Shown: positions 35,655 through 45,416, numbered from the stretch's first letter. The stretch is DNA of 64,000 nucleotides from Seonamhaeicola sediminis (GCF_004358095.2 NZ_SMZJ02000007.1:28168-92167), one strand, 5' to 3'. Notes: generated from the sequence alone by a model not told the origin. Translations and numbers: made by a program.

Positions 35655-36338
35655 TTAACCTTTTCGCTGCACCACCTCATAAACTTGATTCTCATCACAT
35701 TTCAAAGTCTTACTTGGGTATTTTAAAAGCAAAGCATAATCATGGGTAGCCATTAAAATGGTGTTGCCATTTTTATTAATGTCTTGCAGAACTTCCATGA
35801 CTTCAACACTGGTTTGTGGGTCTAAATTTCCAGTAGGTTCATCAGCCAGAATTAACTCTGGGTTATTAAGTAATGCTCTGGCAATGGCAACACGTTGTTG
35901 CTCACCACCCGAAAGTTCGTGAGGAAATTTAAAACCTTTGGTTTTCATATCAACCTTGTTTAAGACCTCTTCAATACGAGCATTCATTTTTTCTTTGTCT
36001 TTCCAGCCTGTAGCTTTTAAAACAAATAATAAATTATCATTTATAGTTCTATCAATAAGCAATTTAAAATCTTGAAAGACAACTCCTAATTTGCGTCTTA
36101 AAAAAGGGATGTCTTTTTCTTTTAAACCATTTAACTTATAATCAACTATGTGTCCTTCACCTTCGTTTAGTGGTAAATCACCATATAGCGTTTTCATAAA
36201 ACTACTTTTTCCTGTACCCGTTTTTCCAATTAGGTACACGAACTCCCCTTTATTGATTTCAATATTAACGTTTGATAGTACCAAACTATCACCTTGGTAA
36301 ATAGCAGCGTTCTTTAACTTTAAAATTGGGTTTGACAT
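35655..36338 (-). CDS. ftsE: Cell-division ABC ATPase
   Basis: A 227-residue ABC ATPase with Walker A GKTGTGKS (about 38-45), signature LSGGEQQR, Walker B LILADEPTGNLD. The pattern LILADEPTGNLD and the FtsE-specific N-terminus fit FtsE, which with FtsX regulates peptidoglycan hydrolases at the division site. FtsX is not adjacent, a common arrangement in Bacteroidota. The call against other small ABC ATPases rests on family resemblance. Confidence 0.82.
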   Translation of the reverse strand: MSNPILKLKNAAIYQGDSLVLSNVNIEINKGEFVYLIGKTGTGKSSFMKTLYGDLPLNEGEGHIVDYKLNGLKEKDIPFLRRKLGVVFQDFKLLIDRTINDNLLFVLKATGWKDKEKMNARIEEVLNKVDMKTKGFKFPHELSGGEQQRVAIARALLNNPELILADEPTGNLDPQTSVEVMEVLQDINKNGNTILMATHDYALLLKYPSKTLKCDENQVYEVVQRKG

Positions 36339-36661
36339 AAGATTTGCAAAGCAGTTTTATGTTGGTAAATGTATTGTTAAAAATTTCAAATCACAAATTA
36401 CAAAATCCAAATCTGCAAAATCATAATGTCAAACATTTTAGATTTAATAAATCAGTTTATAATTATGGCACGATTATTTCGTTATAGGGTTTATATTAAA
36501 CAAAAAGAAATTCCTTGATGTCTGCATCAAGGTTTCAAAACATTTGTCATTCCCATGAAAATGGCAATCTAAAATTAAAGAATCATGTTTTTCAAGTTTA
36601 AAAATAAAAACAGAATACTTTAATTTATATTTGATTTCAAATTAAAAAACGAATAGTTATA
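36339..36661. other. Gene-free stretch upstream of the TPR gene
   Basis: No gene is visible. It holds a weak sigma-54-like site (TGGCACG-N4-TTTC, 36466-36480), a perfect 8-bp hairpin CCTTGATG-TCTG-CATCAAGG (36513-36532), a short inverted repeat TTGTCATTCCCATGAAAATGGCAA (arms partial, about 36544-36567) of REP type, and the promoter box of the TPR gene (36626-36633). Confidence 0.55.
36626..36633 (+). promoter_or_regulatory. -7 box TATATTTG of the TPR gene
   Basis: A TAnnTTTG match ending 28 bases before the ATG at 36662. Confidence 0.5.
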
Positions 36662-39600
36662 ATGACTAAAAAAAGTTTTATTTCCCTTTTTCTGGCTATC
36701 TATTTTAGTCTTCCTCTTTTAGCACAACAATCGGCAGTATACACTAGTAATAAAGTTGATTATCAAAAAGCATTATCACTTTATAATAATAATCAGTTTT
36801 TAGCGGCGCAGTCGTTATTCGCAAGTGTTAAAAAAACTGCTAAAGAAGAAATAGTAAAATCTAATTGTTCCTATTATATAGCTAATTGCGCAGTGCGGTT
36901 AAATCAGTTAAATGCAGACCAACTTGTAGAAGATTTTGTAAAAGAATATCCAACAAGTACCAAGCGTAACACTGCTTTTGTTGATGTAGCCGATTACTAT
37001 TTTGAAAATTCTAAATATGCTTATGCTAGGAAATGGTATAGTAAAGTTGATGAAAATGCATTATCTAGAAAGGAAAAAGACAAATTTTTCTTTAACAATG
37101 GGTATTCGGCATTTTCAACTAAGCAATACCGGGACGCAAAAAAATATTTGTCTAGAGTAGAAACGACCCAAGAATATGGTTCACAAGCTAAATACTATAT
37201 TGGTTTTATGGCTTACGAAGGTGATGATTATGATGCAGCTAATGAATATTTTGATCAGGTTAGTGATCAAGAGCGTTACAAAGAAAAGTTGTCATATTAT
37301 CAAGCTGATTTAAACTTTAAGCTCGGAAACTTTGAAAAAGCTATTGAATTGGCTAAAGAAAGATTGCTTGAAAGTAATGAGGAAGAAGTATCAGAATTGT
37401 CAAAAATAATTGGTGAGAGTTATTTTAATTTAGAAGAATATGCGGCTGCCATTCCTTATTTAATAGCATATAAAGGGAAAAAGGGTAAAAGAGATAGAAT
37501 GGCTAAATGGAATAATACAGATTTTTATCAATTAGGGTATGCCTATTATAAACAAGGAGACTACGAAAAAGCCATCTCTGAATTTAATAAAATTGTTGAT
37601 GGTAATAATTCCATAGCACAAAATGCATACTATCATTTAGGAGAAAGCTACATTAATCAGGGAAAAAAACAAGAAGCTTTGAATGCTTTTCGGTACGCTT
37701 CTGAAATGAATTTCGATGAAAAAATACAAGAAGATGCTTGGTTAAATTATGCTAAGCTTAGTTATGAGATTGGTAACCCTTATCAACCTGCACCTCAAGT
37801 ATTGTCTAGTTACATAGAAAAATATACAAAAACACCCTATAAGGATGAGATTGAAACCTTACTGATAGATTCTTATATAACATCAAAAAACTACAAGGAA
37901 GCACTAAAATTATTAGAGGGTAAAAATAGTTTTGAAAATAAGGTGGCCTATCAAAAAGTGGCATTTTACAGAGGTATAGAACTTTACAATGATGGTCAGT
38001 ACTTAGAGGCAGTGTCATTATTTGATGCGTCTTTAAAAGAACCAAGAGATGATAGATTTACTTCTAGCGCTACATTCTGGAAAGCCGAAACCAATTACAA
38101 CTTAACTAATTATGAAGATGCTTTAGTTGGTTTTAAAGAATTTCAGTTAATAGGTTCGAGCACACCTGAAACAGAAAATTTAGATTACAATTTAGCTTAT
38201 ACCTATTTCAAATTAAAGAATTACCCCAAAGCAACCCAGCATTTTAACAACTATATTTCTAACAAAAAAGATGACAAAGTTAGGTTGAATGATGCTTATC
38301 TACGTTTGGGAGATGCCCATTTTGTTACCAGTAATTATAGTGCTGCTATAAACGCATACAACAATGCTATAAAGGTTGGAGAAATAGATGCAGATTATCC
38401 CGCATTTCAAAAAGCTATTAGCGCTGGTTATTTAAGGCAATCATCTAAAAAAATAAAAGAGTTAGAACAGTTTATTGTTGATTATCAAACATCAAAATTG
38501 CGTGATGATGCTATGTTTGAACTTGGTAATTCTTACGTAAAAGCTAATGAAACAGGTAAAGCAATAAAAGTTTATGATAGATTGAACTCAGAATATAAAA
38601 TGAGTTCTTTTGTACCAAGATCTTTATTACGTCAAGGATTGGTTTTTTATAACCAAAATGAAAACGAACGAGCACTTACTAAATTTAAAACGGTTGCCGG
38701 CAATTATCCAAAAACACCTGAAGCTGTACAGGCAGTTTCTACAGCAAAATTAATTTATATTGATTTGGGTCGCGTTGATGACTATGCCAATTGGGTGAAA
38801 ACATTAGACTATGTTGAGGTAACAGATTCTGAATTGGATAACGCTACTTATACTGCTGCAGAAAAGCAATATTTAGATGGTAATACAGATAGAGCTATCA
38901 AGCAATTTAACGGATATGTAAACCAATTTCCTAACGGATTACACTTATTACAAGCACATTTTTATTTAGGACAGCTTTATTATAAAAAGGGATTGGTGGC
39001 AAATGCAGCACCTCACTATAATTTTATTGTTGAAGCCTCTCAAAATGAATATACTGAAGAAGCACTATCTAGATTGTCTCATTATTATTTAGAAGATAAA
39101 AGCTGGAATCAGGCAATTCCTCTGTTAAAACGTTTAGAAGTTGAAGCTAATTTTCCTCAGAATGTGGTTTTTGCTCAATCTAATTTAATGAAAGCTAATT
39201 ATCAGTTAGAAAATTATGATGAGGCCGTTTATTATGCAGAAAAAGTATTGGCAAGTTCAAAAATTGACAATAAAATAAAGAGTGATGCACACGTAATCAT
39301 TGCACGTTCTGCTGTTAAAACGGGTGATGCGGTTAAAGCTAAATCTGCTTATGTCAATGTTGAAAAAGTAGCAACAGGTGAAACTGCGGCAGAAGCACTG
39401 TATTACAATGCTTACTTTAAAAATAAAGATGGTAAGTATGAGGCATCAAACACGGTAATCCAAAAATTAGCCAAAGATTTTTCAGGTTATAAATATTACA
39501 GTGCTAAAGGTTTGGTGGTAATGGCTAAGAATTTTTATGCTTTAGATGATGCGTTTCAAGCTACCTATATTTTAGAAAGTGTTATTGAAAATTTTGTTGA

Positions 39601-39691
39601 GTTTGAAGAAGTGATAGATGAAGCCAAAGAAGAACTGAGCAAAATTAAAACCGAAGAAGCTAAAACAAATTCATCCATTCAACCAGAGTAA
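36662..39691 (+). CDS. Large secreted tetratricopeptide-repeat protein
   Basis: A 1009-residue protein with a signal peptide (MTKKSFISLFLAIYFSLPLLAQ, about 1-22) and TPR helices over almost the whole length: pairs such as YQKALSLYNNNQFLAAQSLF, YQLGYAYYKQGDYEKAISEF, YYHLGESYINQGKKQEALNAF and so on, roughly twenty repeats. No enzymatic domain is seen. Such periplasmic TPR scaffolds in Bacteroidota bind outer-membrane or secretion components; the partner is unknown. The next gene codes for an outer-membrane barrel, which suggests a joint envelope role. Confidence 0.82.
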   Translation: MTKKSFISLFLAIYFSLPLLAQQSAVYTSNKVDYQKALSLYNNNQFLAAQSLFASVKKTAKEEIVKSNCSYYIANCAVRLNQLNADQLVEDFVKEYPTSTKRNTAFVDVADYYFENSKYAYARKWYSKVDENALSRKEKDKFFFNNGYSAFSTKQYRDAKKYLSRVETTQEYGSQAKYYIGFMAYEGDDYDAANEYFDQVSDQERYKEKLSYYQADLNFKLGNFEKAIELAKERLLESNEEEVSELSKIIGESYFNLEEYAAAIPYLIAYKGKKGKRDRMAKWNNTDFYQLGYAYYKQGDYEKAISEFNKIVDGNNSIAQNAYYHLGESYINQGKKQEALNAFRYASEMNFDEKIQEDAWLNYAKLSYEIGNPYQPAPQVLSSYIEKYTKTPYKDEIETLLIDSYITSKNYKEALKLLEGKNSFENKVAYQKVAFYRGIELYNDGQYLEAVSLFDASLKEPRDDRFTSSATFWKAETNYNLTNYEDALVGFKEFQLIGSSTPETENLDYNLAYTYFKLKNYPKATQHFNNYISNKKDDKVRLNDAYLRLGDAHFVTSNYSAAINAYNNAIKVGEIDADYPAFQKAISAGYLRQSSKKIKELEQFIVDYQTSKLRDDAMFELGNSYVKANETGKAIKVYDRLNSEYKMSSFVPRSLLRQGLVFYNQNENERALTKFKTVAGNYPKTPEAVQAVSTAKLIYIDLGRVDDYANWVKTLDYVEVTDSELDNATYTAAEKQYLDGNTDRAIKQFNGYVNQFPNGLHLLQAHFYLGQLYYKKGLVANAAPHYNFIVEASQNEYTEEALSRLSHYYLEDKSWNQAIPLLKRLEVEANFPQNVVFAQSNLMKANYQLENYDEAVYYAEKVLASSKIDNKIKSDAHVIIARSAVKTGDAVKAKSAYVNVEKVATGETAAEALYYNAYFKNKDGKYEASNTVIQKLAKDFSGYKYYSAKGLVVMAKNFYALDDAFQATYILESVIENFVEFEEVIDEAKEELSKIKTEEAKTNSSIQPE

Positions 39692-39830
39692 AGTGACCAG
39701 TTTACAGCGGCAGTTAGCATTTAGCAGTTGGGAATTTACAATTTTAAGAAATCTTGTGATTTTGAACCTTGGCAACTTAGTGAGAAATAAAATAGTCAAT
39801 TATCAATAGTCAATAGAAAATTAATAAAGT

Positions 39831-41561
39831 ATGCGTAAGCACAAAAAAAATATATTTAGTATCATAACCCTTTTGAGTATTACAGTAGTTTTTTCTCAAA
39901 ATAGAGAAAAAGACACAATTAATACAGGGGTTATTGATGTTGTAAAACCATATACACCCTCAATTTCAGATGCTTTTAAAGTAAAAGAGACACCATCGTT
40001 AGATGATGAAACTACCAAAAATAAAAAGGAAGTAAAATATAATATTTTTTCATTTCCAGTAGCCTCTACATTTACACCGGCAAAAGGAAAAGCTGCTGTG
40101 GTAGAAAAAGCAAAACCTATCAAACTTTATGATAATTATGCAACTTTAGGCGTGGGTACTTATACCACTATTTTAGGGGAAGTTTACTTAAATCATGCCA
40201 TTAGCAGAAATGAAAGTGTAGGTGGATACGTGAGTCATAATTCATCACAAGGAGGTATTGAAGGCGTCTCTTTTGATGACAATTATTCCATTTCAAAAAT
40301 TAATCTAAACTACGCTAGTAAATTGCGGGATTTGTCATGGAACGTAGAAGCAGGGTTTAACCACCAAATGTACAATTGGTATGGAGTTCCTGAATCTTTT
40401 GTTGATAGAGCCATTACCGATGCGATTGATGAAGAGCACAGTTTTTACGATGCTCATTTTGGAGGCGATATCACTTTTGTAGACACATATATAAACTCAG
40501 GCAGTTTCTTTTTTAGGCGTTTTGGAGATAACCAAGGCTCTGGAGAAAATAGATTTTTAGTAAATACTAAGATTGATATACCTGTCAATAATGAAGAGAT
40601 TTCTACCACCCTTAGTTTTGATTATTTGAAAGGAACTTTTGATAGAAGTTATGAATTAGATGAAGAGCTTCCATACGGAAACTTTATACTAAGTGCATCA
40701 CCTACTTATGAAATGAAACAAGACGATTTAACCGTAAATGTTGGTATTACTGCTGCGTATTCTAGAGATTCAGAATCTAAAGAAAGTAAATTTTATATCT
40801 ACCCCAATATTACAGCAACCTATAGATTGGTTAATGATATACTTATTGCTTATGGAGGGATTGAAGGTGGATTGATGCAAAACTCATATTTCGATTTTGC
40901 ATCCGAAAATCCTTTTGTGTCGCCAACCTTAAATGTTATGCCTACAGACCAACAATATAATGCTTATATGGGTTTAAAAGGGAAGTTGTCAAGCAATATG
41001 AGTTATAATATTAGCGGACTCTATAAAGCAGACAGAAATAAAGCCTTATTTAAAAACAATGATATAACCTTGATGACAGACCAAGCCTATTCTTATGGGA
41101 ATTCCTTTGGAATTGTGTATGACAATGTTGATATTTTTGGAGTTGCGGGTGAAATTAATGTAGATGTAAACCGAAACTTTAAATTAGGTATTAAAGCCGA
41201 GTATTTTAGTTACACTACCAATGATGAAGCTGAAGCCTGGAACTTGCCTGATTTTAAAGGATCTTTATTTATGGATTATCAAATTGATGAGCATTGGTTT
41301 GCAGGTGCCAATCTATTTTATGTAGGCGAAAGAAAAGATCAATATTTTTTAAACGATGGTATTACGGTAACTTCCCCGTTTACAGTGGTTTTAGATAGTT
41401 TCTTTGATGCTAATGCACACTTGGGTTATCATATAAACGACCAGATTTCAGTGTTTGCTAAAGCTAATAATATTGCTAATAATGCTTACCAACGTTGGCA
41501 AAATTTCCCAGTACAAAGCATTCAGTTTTTAGCAGGCGCTACGTTTAAATTTGATTTTTAA
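39831..41561 (+). CDS. Outer-membrane beta-barrel protein (TonB-receptor-like barrel)
   Basis: A 576-residue protein with a signal peptide (about 1-22) and a beta-rich body that ends in the outer-membrane signature ATFKFDF with a terminal Phe. A short plug-less N-terminal part contains VVKPYTPSISDAFKVKE. It lacks the TonB plug and the CarboxypepD-like domain of SusC proteins. It follows the TPR gene by 139 bases and may be its partner. A typical REP-like repeat begins 9 bases after the stop. Confidence 0.75.
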   Translation: MRKHKKNIFSIITLLSITVVFSQNREKDTINTGVIDVVKPYTPSISDAFKVKETPSLDDETTKNKKEVKYNIFSFPVASTFTPAKGKAAVVEKAKPIKLYDNYATLGVGTYTTILGEVYLNHAISRNESVGGYVSHNSSQGGIEGVSFDDNYSISKINLNYASKLRDLSWNVEAGFNHQMYNWYGVPESFVDRAITDAIDEEHSFYDAHFGGDITFVDTYINSGSFFFRRFGDNQGSGENRFLVNTKIDIPVNNEEISTTLSFDYLKGTFDRSYELDEELPYGNFILSASPTYEMKQDDLTVNVGITAAYSRDSESKESKFYIYPNITATYRLVNDILIAYGGIEGGLMQNSYFDFASENPFVSPTLNVMPTDQQYNAYMGLKGKLSSNMSYNISGLYKADRNKALFKNNDITLMTDQAYSYGNSFGIVYDNVDIFGVAGEINVDVNRNFKLGIKAEYFSYTTNDEAEAWNLPDFKGSLFMDYQIDEHWFAGANLFYVGERKDQYFLNDGITVTSPFTVVLDSFFDANAHLGYHINDQISVFAKANNIANNAYQRWQNFPVQSIQFLAGATFKFDF

Positions 41562-41569
41562 CACGTTGA

Positions 41570-41599
41570 GTCATCCTGAACTCGTTTCAGGATCTCATC
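41570..41599. repeat. REP-like palindromic repeat, copy B
   Basis: The arms TCCTGAA / TTCAGGA followed by TCTCATC, one internal mismatch from copy A at 12625-12654. It sits 9 bases beyond the barrel-protein stop, where it may act as a terminator. Confidence 0.75.
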
Positions 41600-41870
41600 A
41601 ATTAAGTCAAATCCCAAGTTTTTTTAAGTTTCATCTTTTGAACTTCGCAAAAAGGATACCGTTTCAACCCTAGCGTTATTGCGAACAAAGCGAATCAATC
41701 TATTGAATTTCAGAAGATTACCTCATCGTCTCGATAACTATCGGGCTCCAGTAATGACAGCCTCTTTGCAAAGGTTTAAAAAGGATACTGTTTAAATCCT
41801 TAGCACAACTAACCGTTAGCAATGTTTTAACCTAAAGCGACTTTATTTTGGGAGTTTCGTTTAACGACTG

Positions 41871-41916
41871 CCCTATACCCCGTGCCTGACCATCGGGAAG
41901 GCATGGAGGTATAGGG
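41871..41916. repeat. Strong hairpin with nested arms
   Basis: CCCTATACC (41871-41879) pairs perfectly with GGTATAGGG (41908-41916); inside, GTGCCT pairs with AGGCAT (one wobble). TAAC before it and GTTA after it can extend the stem with gaps. It has no T-run and no neighbouring stop codon. Confidence 0.65.
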
Positions 41917-42069
41917 GTGTGTTATGCTCATTTTTATGCGGTAAGTCTAGTTAATATACTTCCAACTATCGAAATCAAGATAGCCTTTATTCGCATTATT
42001 TTGCTAGGAAGCATCTGAAAAGATTTTTTCAAGATTGAAAAACAACGGCCTTTAGTTTTGAATCAGTAC

Positions 42070-43986
42070 TTACTCAGAAATAGAAATCACGATATAGCCT
42101 ACCAAAGGATTTGTTTTATCGAATTCTGTTTTCCCTACATCTATTTTTAACTTGAAATCTCTTGTGGATTCTATGGCAATGATTTCTTCATAAGTTTTTC
42201 CCTTATTTTCAAAGTCACAACCGGAGTTAAAGTCTACACTAGAATAAGTAATGGCGTACGAAGAGTTCACTTTATAAAATTGATCGAAGTGTTCGCGTGC
42301 TGTTTTATTGTAATCAGCGGCAGAAGCATAATAAGAGCCTTCAATTACTTCATTTTCTGACAGATTATACCTTTTGCAACTTAAACGATAATTTGGTTTG
42401 GTACCATCACTTGTTAATATAATGAGGGTATATTTGCCATAATAATCATCTAGTTTAATATTGGCGACTGCCCTTTTTACTCCCCAGCCACTTACTGTGA
42501 CCCGATCGTTTTCGCTTAATGCTTTCTGTAATTTTTCTACACTTTGCTCAAAGTGTGCTTCCCGATTACTGCTAAATAGTCTATCGAAACGTGCTTCTTT
42601 CATTCGCTTATTCCGCGCCCGCCATTCCTCCAAGTTTTTCTCATATTGTTTCTGATTCTCTGCCCAAATTTGATCCGCCAAATTATCTCCTTTTAGTAGT
42701 TTTTCTTCTATTGATTGTGTTTCTCCTATCACAAAAAAGACGGTACATCCTGCATTTGCTTTTGAATCAGCTTTCGTCATAAAAATAGTTCGACCTGCAT
42801 AATCAAAAGCATAATGAGTTACCCTAACGAGATTTTCTTTTGCTGAATTAGGATCTGAGTAATATCTCAAATACTTAGAAACATAATTTTCATCCAAGAC
42901 ATATTCCCCTGATTTAAATCGTTCAGGAGTTTCAAACATATATGTCCCGATAAAATTATCAAGGATTTTGGTTTCTTCACCATTGAAAAAATAAGACAAC
43001 AGTGTTGAATTATTCGATTTGTCAGCCGTTTTGTAACCTGTTACTCGATTAAATAGGGGTAAATCCGTTTTTAATCCATCCTCTTTGCCACTCTTTAATA
43101 TATTTTCAAACTGCTCGTTAAACTGCTTCCAGTTATAGCTTGTTATGGTCATGCGCCCCTCTTCTCTAGTGTATATAAAGCCATACGGAATATTGTCTTC
43201 TTCAATCACATAATGGTCATCTACTTGTGATCGATCAATTAGACCTTTGTGTTTTTCAATGTGAAAGGAGAGATAGTAATGCCTCAGATAATCTGCTCGT
43301 AATACTAATTGACATATTCCCGTTTTGGGATCAACGCTGATTTCTGACTTTAAACCAGGGAAGTCTGTAAAAATAGTATTGTAATAGTGTTTGCCATCCA
43401 CAGTTTTCTGAATATCTCCTGCTTTTAAATTGTCAAAACCTGTTTTAGTAGCAGTAAATGTTTCTTTGAAAGGGAAATTTCTCAGAAAGTAGATCTCATT
43501 TTTTTCATCAATTAACTCTTTGTTTACTTTAGTCAACTCTTCTTTAGACATCCCTTCTATCCTGTTCTTATCGTCTACGAGCTGTTTAATTTTTGCAATA
43601 GGGTTAAGTATGTAGTTATCAATTGTTTCCTTGTCTTTGGTTTTGCAATAAATGAGATACATTTTTACTTTTTGGTTATTCACAACAAGCAAAGAATCGT
43701 CCCCCGAATTATAAATTTTAATTTTTCCTTTAGATATATTATAAAAAAACCATTTCCCTTCGGACAAAGGTACTTCTATTTTAGTAGTCTTAGAGGTTAA
43801 AATAATAGTATATGATACATAGTCGATGTGAGCTACAAACTTCGTTTTTGGATATTTCTTTAAACCTATATTTATCAAATCTAACTGTTCGTTAAATTGA
43901 GCTTTAGTAGGCATCACCAACTGGGCGACAGTGGGAGGAGCATATAAAATGAAAGTAGTGAATAGTAGAAATAAAATACTTTTCAT
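42070..43986 (-). CDS. Secreted protein of unknown function
   Basis: I do not recognise a family. The 638-residue protein has a signal peptide (MKSILFLLFTTFILY..., about 1-22) and no membrane helix after it. Notable is a basic, Arg/Lys/Glu-rich helical stretch near residues 450-500 (QKQYEKNLEEWRARNKRMKE) between two mixed alpha/beta parts. The frame is open to another ATG at 44025, but the later ATG gives a normal signal. It stands alone between repeats and a methyltransferase, with no visible promoter box. Composition is like the rest of the window. Confidence 0.65.
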   Translation of the reverse strand: MKSILFLLFTTFILYAPPTVAQLVMPTKAQFNEQLDLINIGLKKYPKTKFVAHIDYVSYTIILTSKTTKIEVPLSEGKWFFYNISKGKIKIYNSGDDSLLVVNNQKVKMYLIYCKTKDKETIDNYILNPIAKIKQLVDDKNRIEGMSKEELTKVNKELIDEKNEIYFLRNFPFKETFTATKTGFDNLKAGDIQKTVDGKHYYNTIFTDFPGLKSEISVDPKTGICQLVLRADYLRHYYLSFHIEKHKGLIDRSQVDDHYVIEEDNIPYGFIYTREEGRMTITSYNWKQFNEQFENILKSGKEDGLKTDLPLFNRVTGYKTADKSNNSTLLSYFFNGEETKILDNFIGTYMFETPERFKSGEYVLDENYVSKYLRYYSDPNSAKENLVRVTHYAFDYAGRTIFMTKADSKANAGCTVFFVIGETQSIEEKLLKGDNLADQIWAENQKQYEKNLEEWRARNKRMKEARFDRLFSSNREAHFEQSVEKLQKALSENDRVTVSGWGVKRAVANIKLDDYYGKYTLIILTSDGTKPNYRLSCKRYNLSENEVIEGSYYASAADYNKTAREHFDQFYKVNSSYAITYSSVDFNSGCDFENKGKTYEEIIAIESTRDFKLKIDVGKTEFDKTNPLVGYIVISISE

Positions 43987-44125
43987 ATTCAGAAGTTTGA
44001 TTTTTTTAGGTATCACTTTGAGCATAACTTAAGAATATGCGTCGTTTCAATGACTTATATTCAATGTTAAACGAAGGTAGACGAAAAATTTTACAAAGTC
44101 AAGTTTTAAAATACGGCTAAAAAAA

Positions 44126-44821
44126 TTAATATAACCTCGCCAAATAATCAAAATGCTCGCCCTCCAAAACTAATTCGCACTGTAAACCAACTGTTTCACA
44201 GGCTAGTTTTAACGTGTTAAAATCTAAGTACAGCCATTTCATTGGGACTTCTTTTTCTCCTTTGTAGCTAATAAAATAATCTAGTTCGCCATAGTAGGTA
44301 TTGTTGGCATCAAACCAAAAACCACCATCTTCGTCTTCGTACATATATTTAATATCAGAAGAATCGATTAAAATCTGTCCATTTGGTTTCAACAGACTTT
44401 TCAATTGTTTTAAATACTTAGCAACCAGATTTAATTTTTGGAAGATGCCGGTACCATTCATGAGCAACAAAATAGTGTTAAATGTTTCGGTTTCGTCTAG
44501 TATATCCAAAACATTAGCATTTTTAACGCCACGTTGTTTAGCAACTTCAATGGCACCTTTAGATATGTCAATGGCTTTAATATTTAAGCCTTTTTTCTGT
44601 AAATACAAACTATGGCTTCCAGAGCCGCATCCAACATCTAAAGTGTCACCTTTGGCCAGTTGCAATGCTTTTTGTTCTAGTTTTGGCATATCAGAAAAAC
44701 TCCTAAATAAATAGGGGAGCGGTAAGATATCATCATCAGAGATACTGGTAGCTGTAATGATGTCTTCGGAATAATTTCCGTTTTGATAATCTAGTAACGC
44801 TTTGCCAAAAATGTCTTTCAT
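44126..44821 (-). CDS. Class I SAM-dependent methyltransferase
   Basis: A 231-residue methyltransferase with motif I LDVGCGSGSHSLYL (about 61-74), an acidic end of strand 2 (IDISKGAIEVAK) and a following ILLLMNGTGIFQKL segment. The C-terminal half (DGGFWFDANNTYYGELDYFISYKGEKE) is a soluble extension. Substrate unknown. A REP-like palindrome lies upstream, between it and the divergent YkgJ-type gene. Confidence 0.82.
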   Translation of the reverse strand: MKDIFGKALLDYQNGNYSEDIITATSISDDDILPLPYLFRSFSDMPKLEQKALQLAKGDTLDVGCGSGSHSLYLQKKGLNIKAIDISKGAIEVAKQRGVKNANVLDILDETETFNTILLLMNGTGIFQKLNLVAKYLKQLKSLLKPNGQILIDSSDIKYMYEDEDGGFWFDANNTYYGELDYFISYKGEKEVPMKWLYLDFNTLKLACETVGLQCELVLEGEHFDYLARLY

Positions 44822-44836
44822 GTTTTTTCATTCTGT

Positions 44837-44852
44837 CCCGATAGCTATCGGG
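44837..44852. repeat. CCCGATAGCTATCGGG palindrome (REP-like)
   Basis: A perfect 16-bp palindrome followed by GATTGTTTCAGCATCTCATC, which recalls the ends of REP-like copies A and B. It sits in the 76-base gap between two divergent genes. Confidence 0.65.
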
Positions 44853-44897
44853 GACGGGATTGTTTCAGCATCTCATCTTAATTTGTACTTTTACGCC

Positions 44898-45389
44898 ATG
44901 CAAGACATTATAAACAATCTTCCAAAGCAAGCCAAAGATAAACATAACGAGAATAAAAAGTTCTTTCAGAAGCTTAAAAAGAAACCACCAAAAAACTTGG
45001 ATTATGTCATGCAAGAATTGCATGAAAATGAGTTTGAAAGAACCGACTGTTTAGAATGTGCCAATTGCTGTAAAACCACAGGGCCACTATTTACTAATAA
45101 AGATATAGAGCGTATATCGAAGTTTTTTAGAATAAAATCTCAACAGTTCATTGAGCACTATTTAAGAATTGATGAAGAAAACGATTTTGTATTGCAACGC
45201 GTGCCATGTACGTTTTTAGGAGCCGATAATTACTGTTCTATTTATCAGGTACGCCCCAAGGCATGTAGAGAGTTTCCGCATACCGATAGGAAAAAGTTTC
45301 AACAAATTTCAAATCTTACCCTAAAGAACGTAGCTATTTGTCCTGCAGCTTTTAACATTGTAGAAGAAATGAAAAAACGAATTAAATAA
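44898..45389 (+). CDS. YkgJ-family zinc/iron-chelating domain protein
   Basis: A 163-residue protein with a Cys pattern CLECANCC (about 54-61), PC, and YCSIYQVRPKAC (12 residues, with further Cys) typical of the YkgJ/UPF0153 family, which binds a metal or iron-sulfur cluster. The function is not established. The frame is open 32 codons upstream, but ATG 44898 (MQDIINNLPKQ) follows a TACTTTTA box (a near match to TAnnTTTG) and fits the family start. The gene is alone on the plus strand. Confidence 0.8.
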   Translation: MQDIINNLPKQAKDKHNENKKFFQKLKKKPPKNLDYVMQELHENEFERTDCLECANCCKTTGPLFTNKDIERISKFFRIKSQQFIEHYLRIDEENDFVLQRVPCTFLGADNYCSIYQVRPKACREFPHTDRKKFQQISNLTLKNVAICPAAFNIVEEMKKRIK

Positions 45390-45416
45390 TTATATTTAGT
45401 ACATAATTTATTTTGT

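Larger units (their letters stand above)
41562..42069. other. Repeat-rich gene-free stretch
   Basis: No gene is visible on either strand. It holds REP-like copy B, a second REP-like piece with ATTGCGAACAAAGCGAATCA and GATAACTATCGGG, a segment (41775-41865) resembling one at 63729-63830, and a strong hairpin at 41871-41916. Confidence 0.6.

Noticed and set aside
41856..41925. attC-like fold (GTTTAAC ... GTTATGC around a hairpin)
   Set aside because: The right-hand core does not fit GTTRRRY, no integrase is near and no cassette array is seen; kept only as a hairpin.
44802..44897. Upstream extension of the YkgJ-type gene
   Set aside because: It runs through the REP-like palindrome and its residues look non-coding; ATG 44898 follows a promoter-like TACTTTTA.
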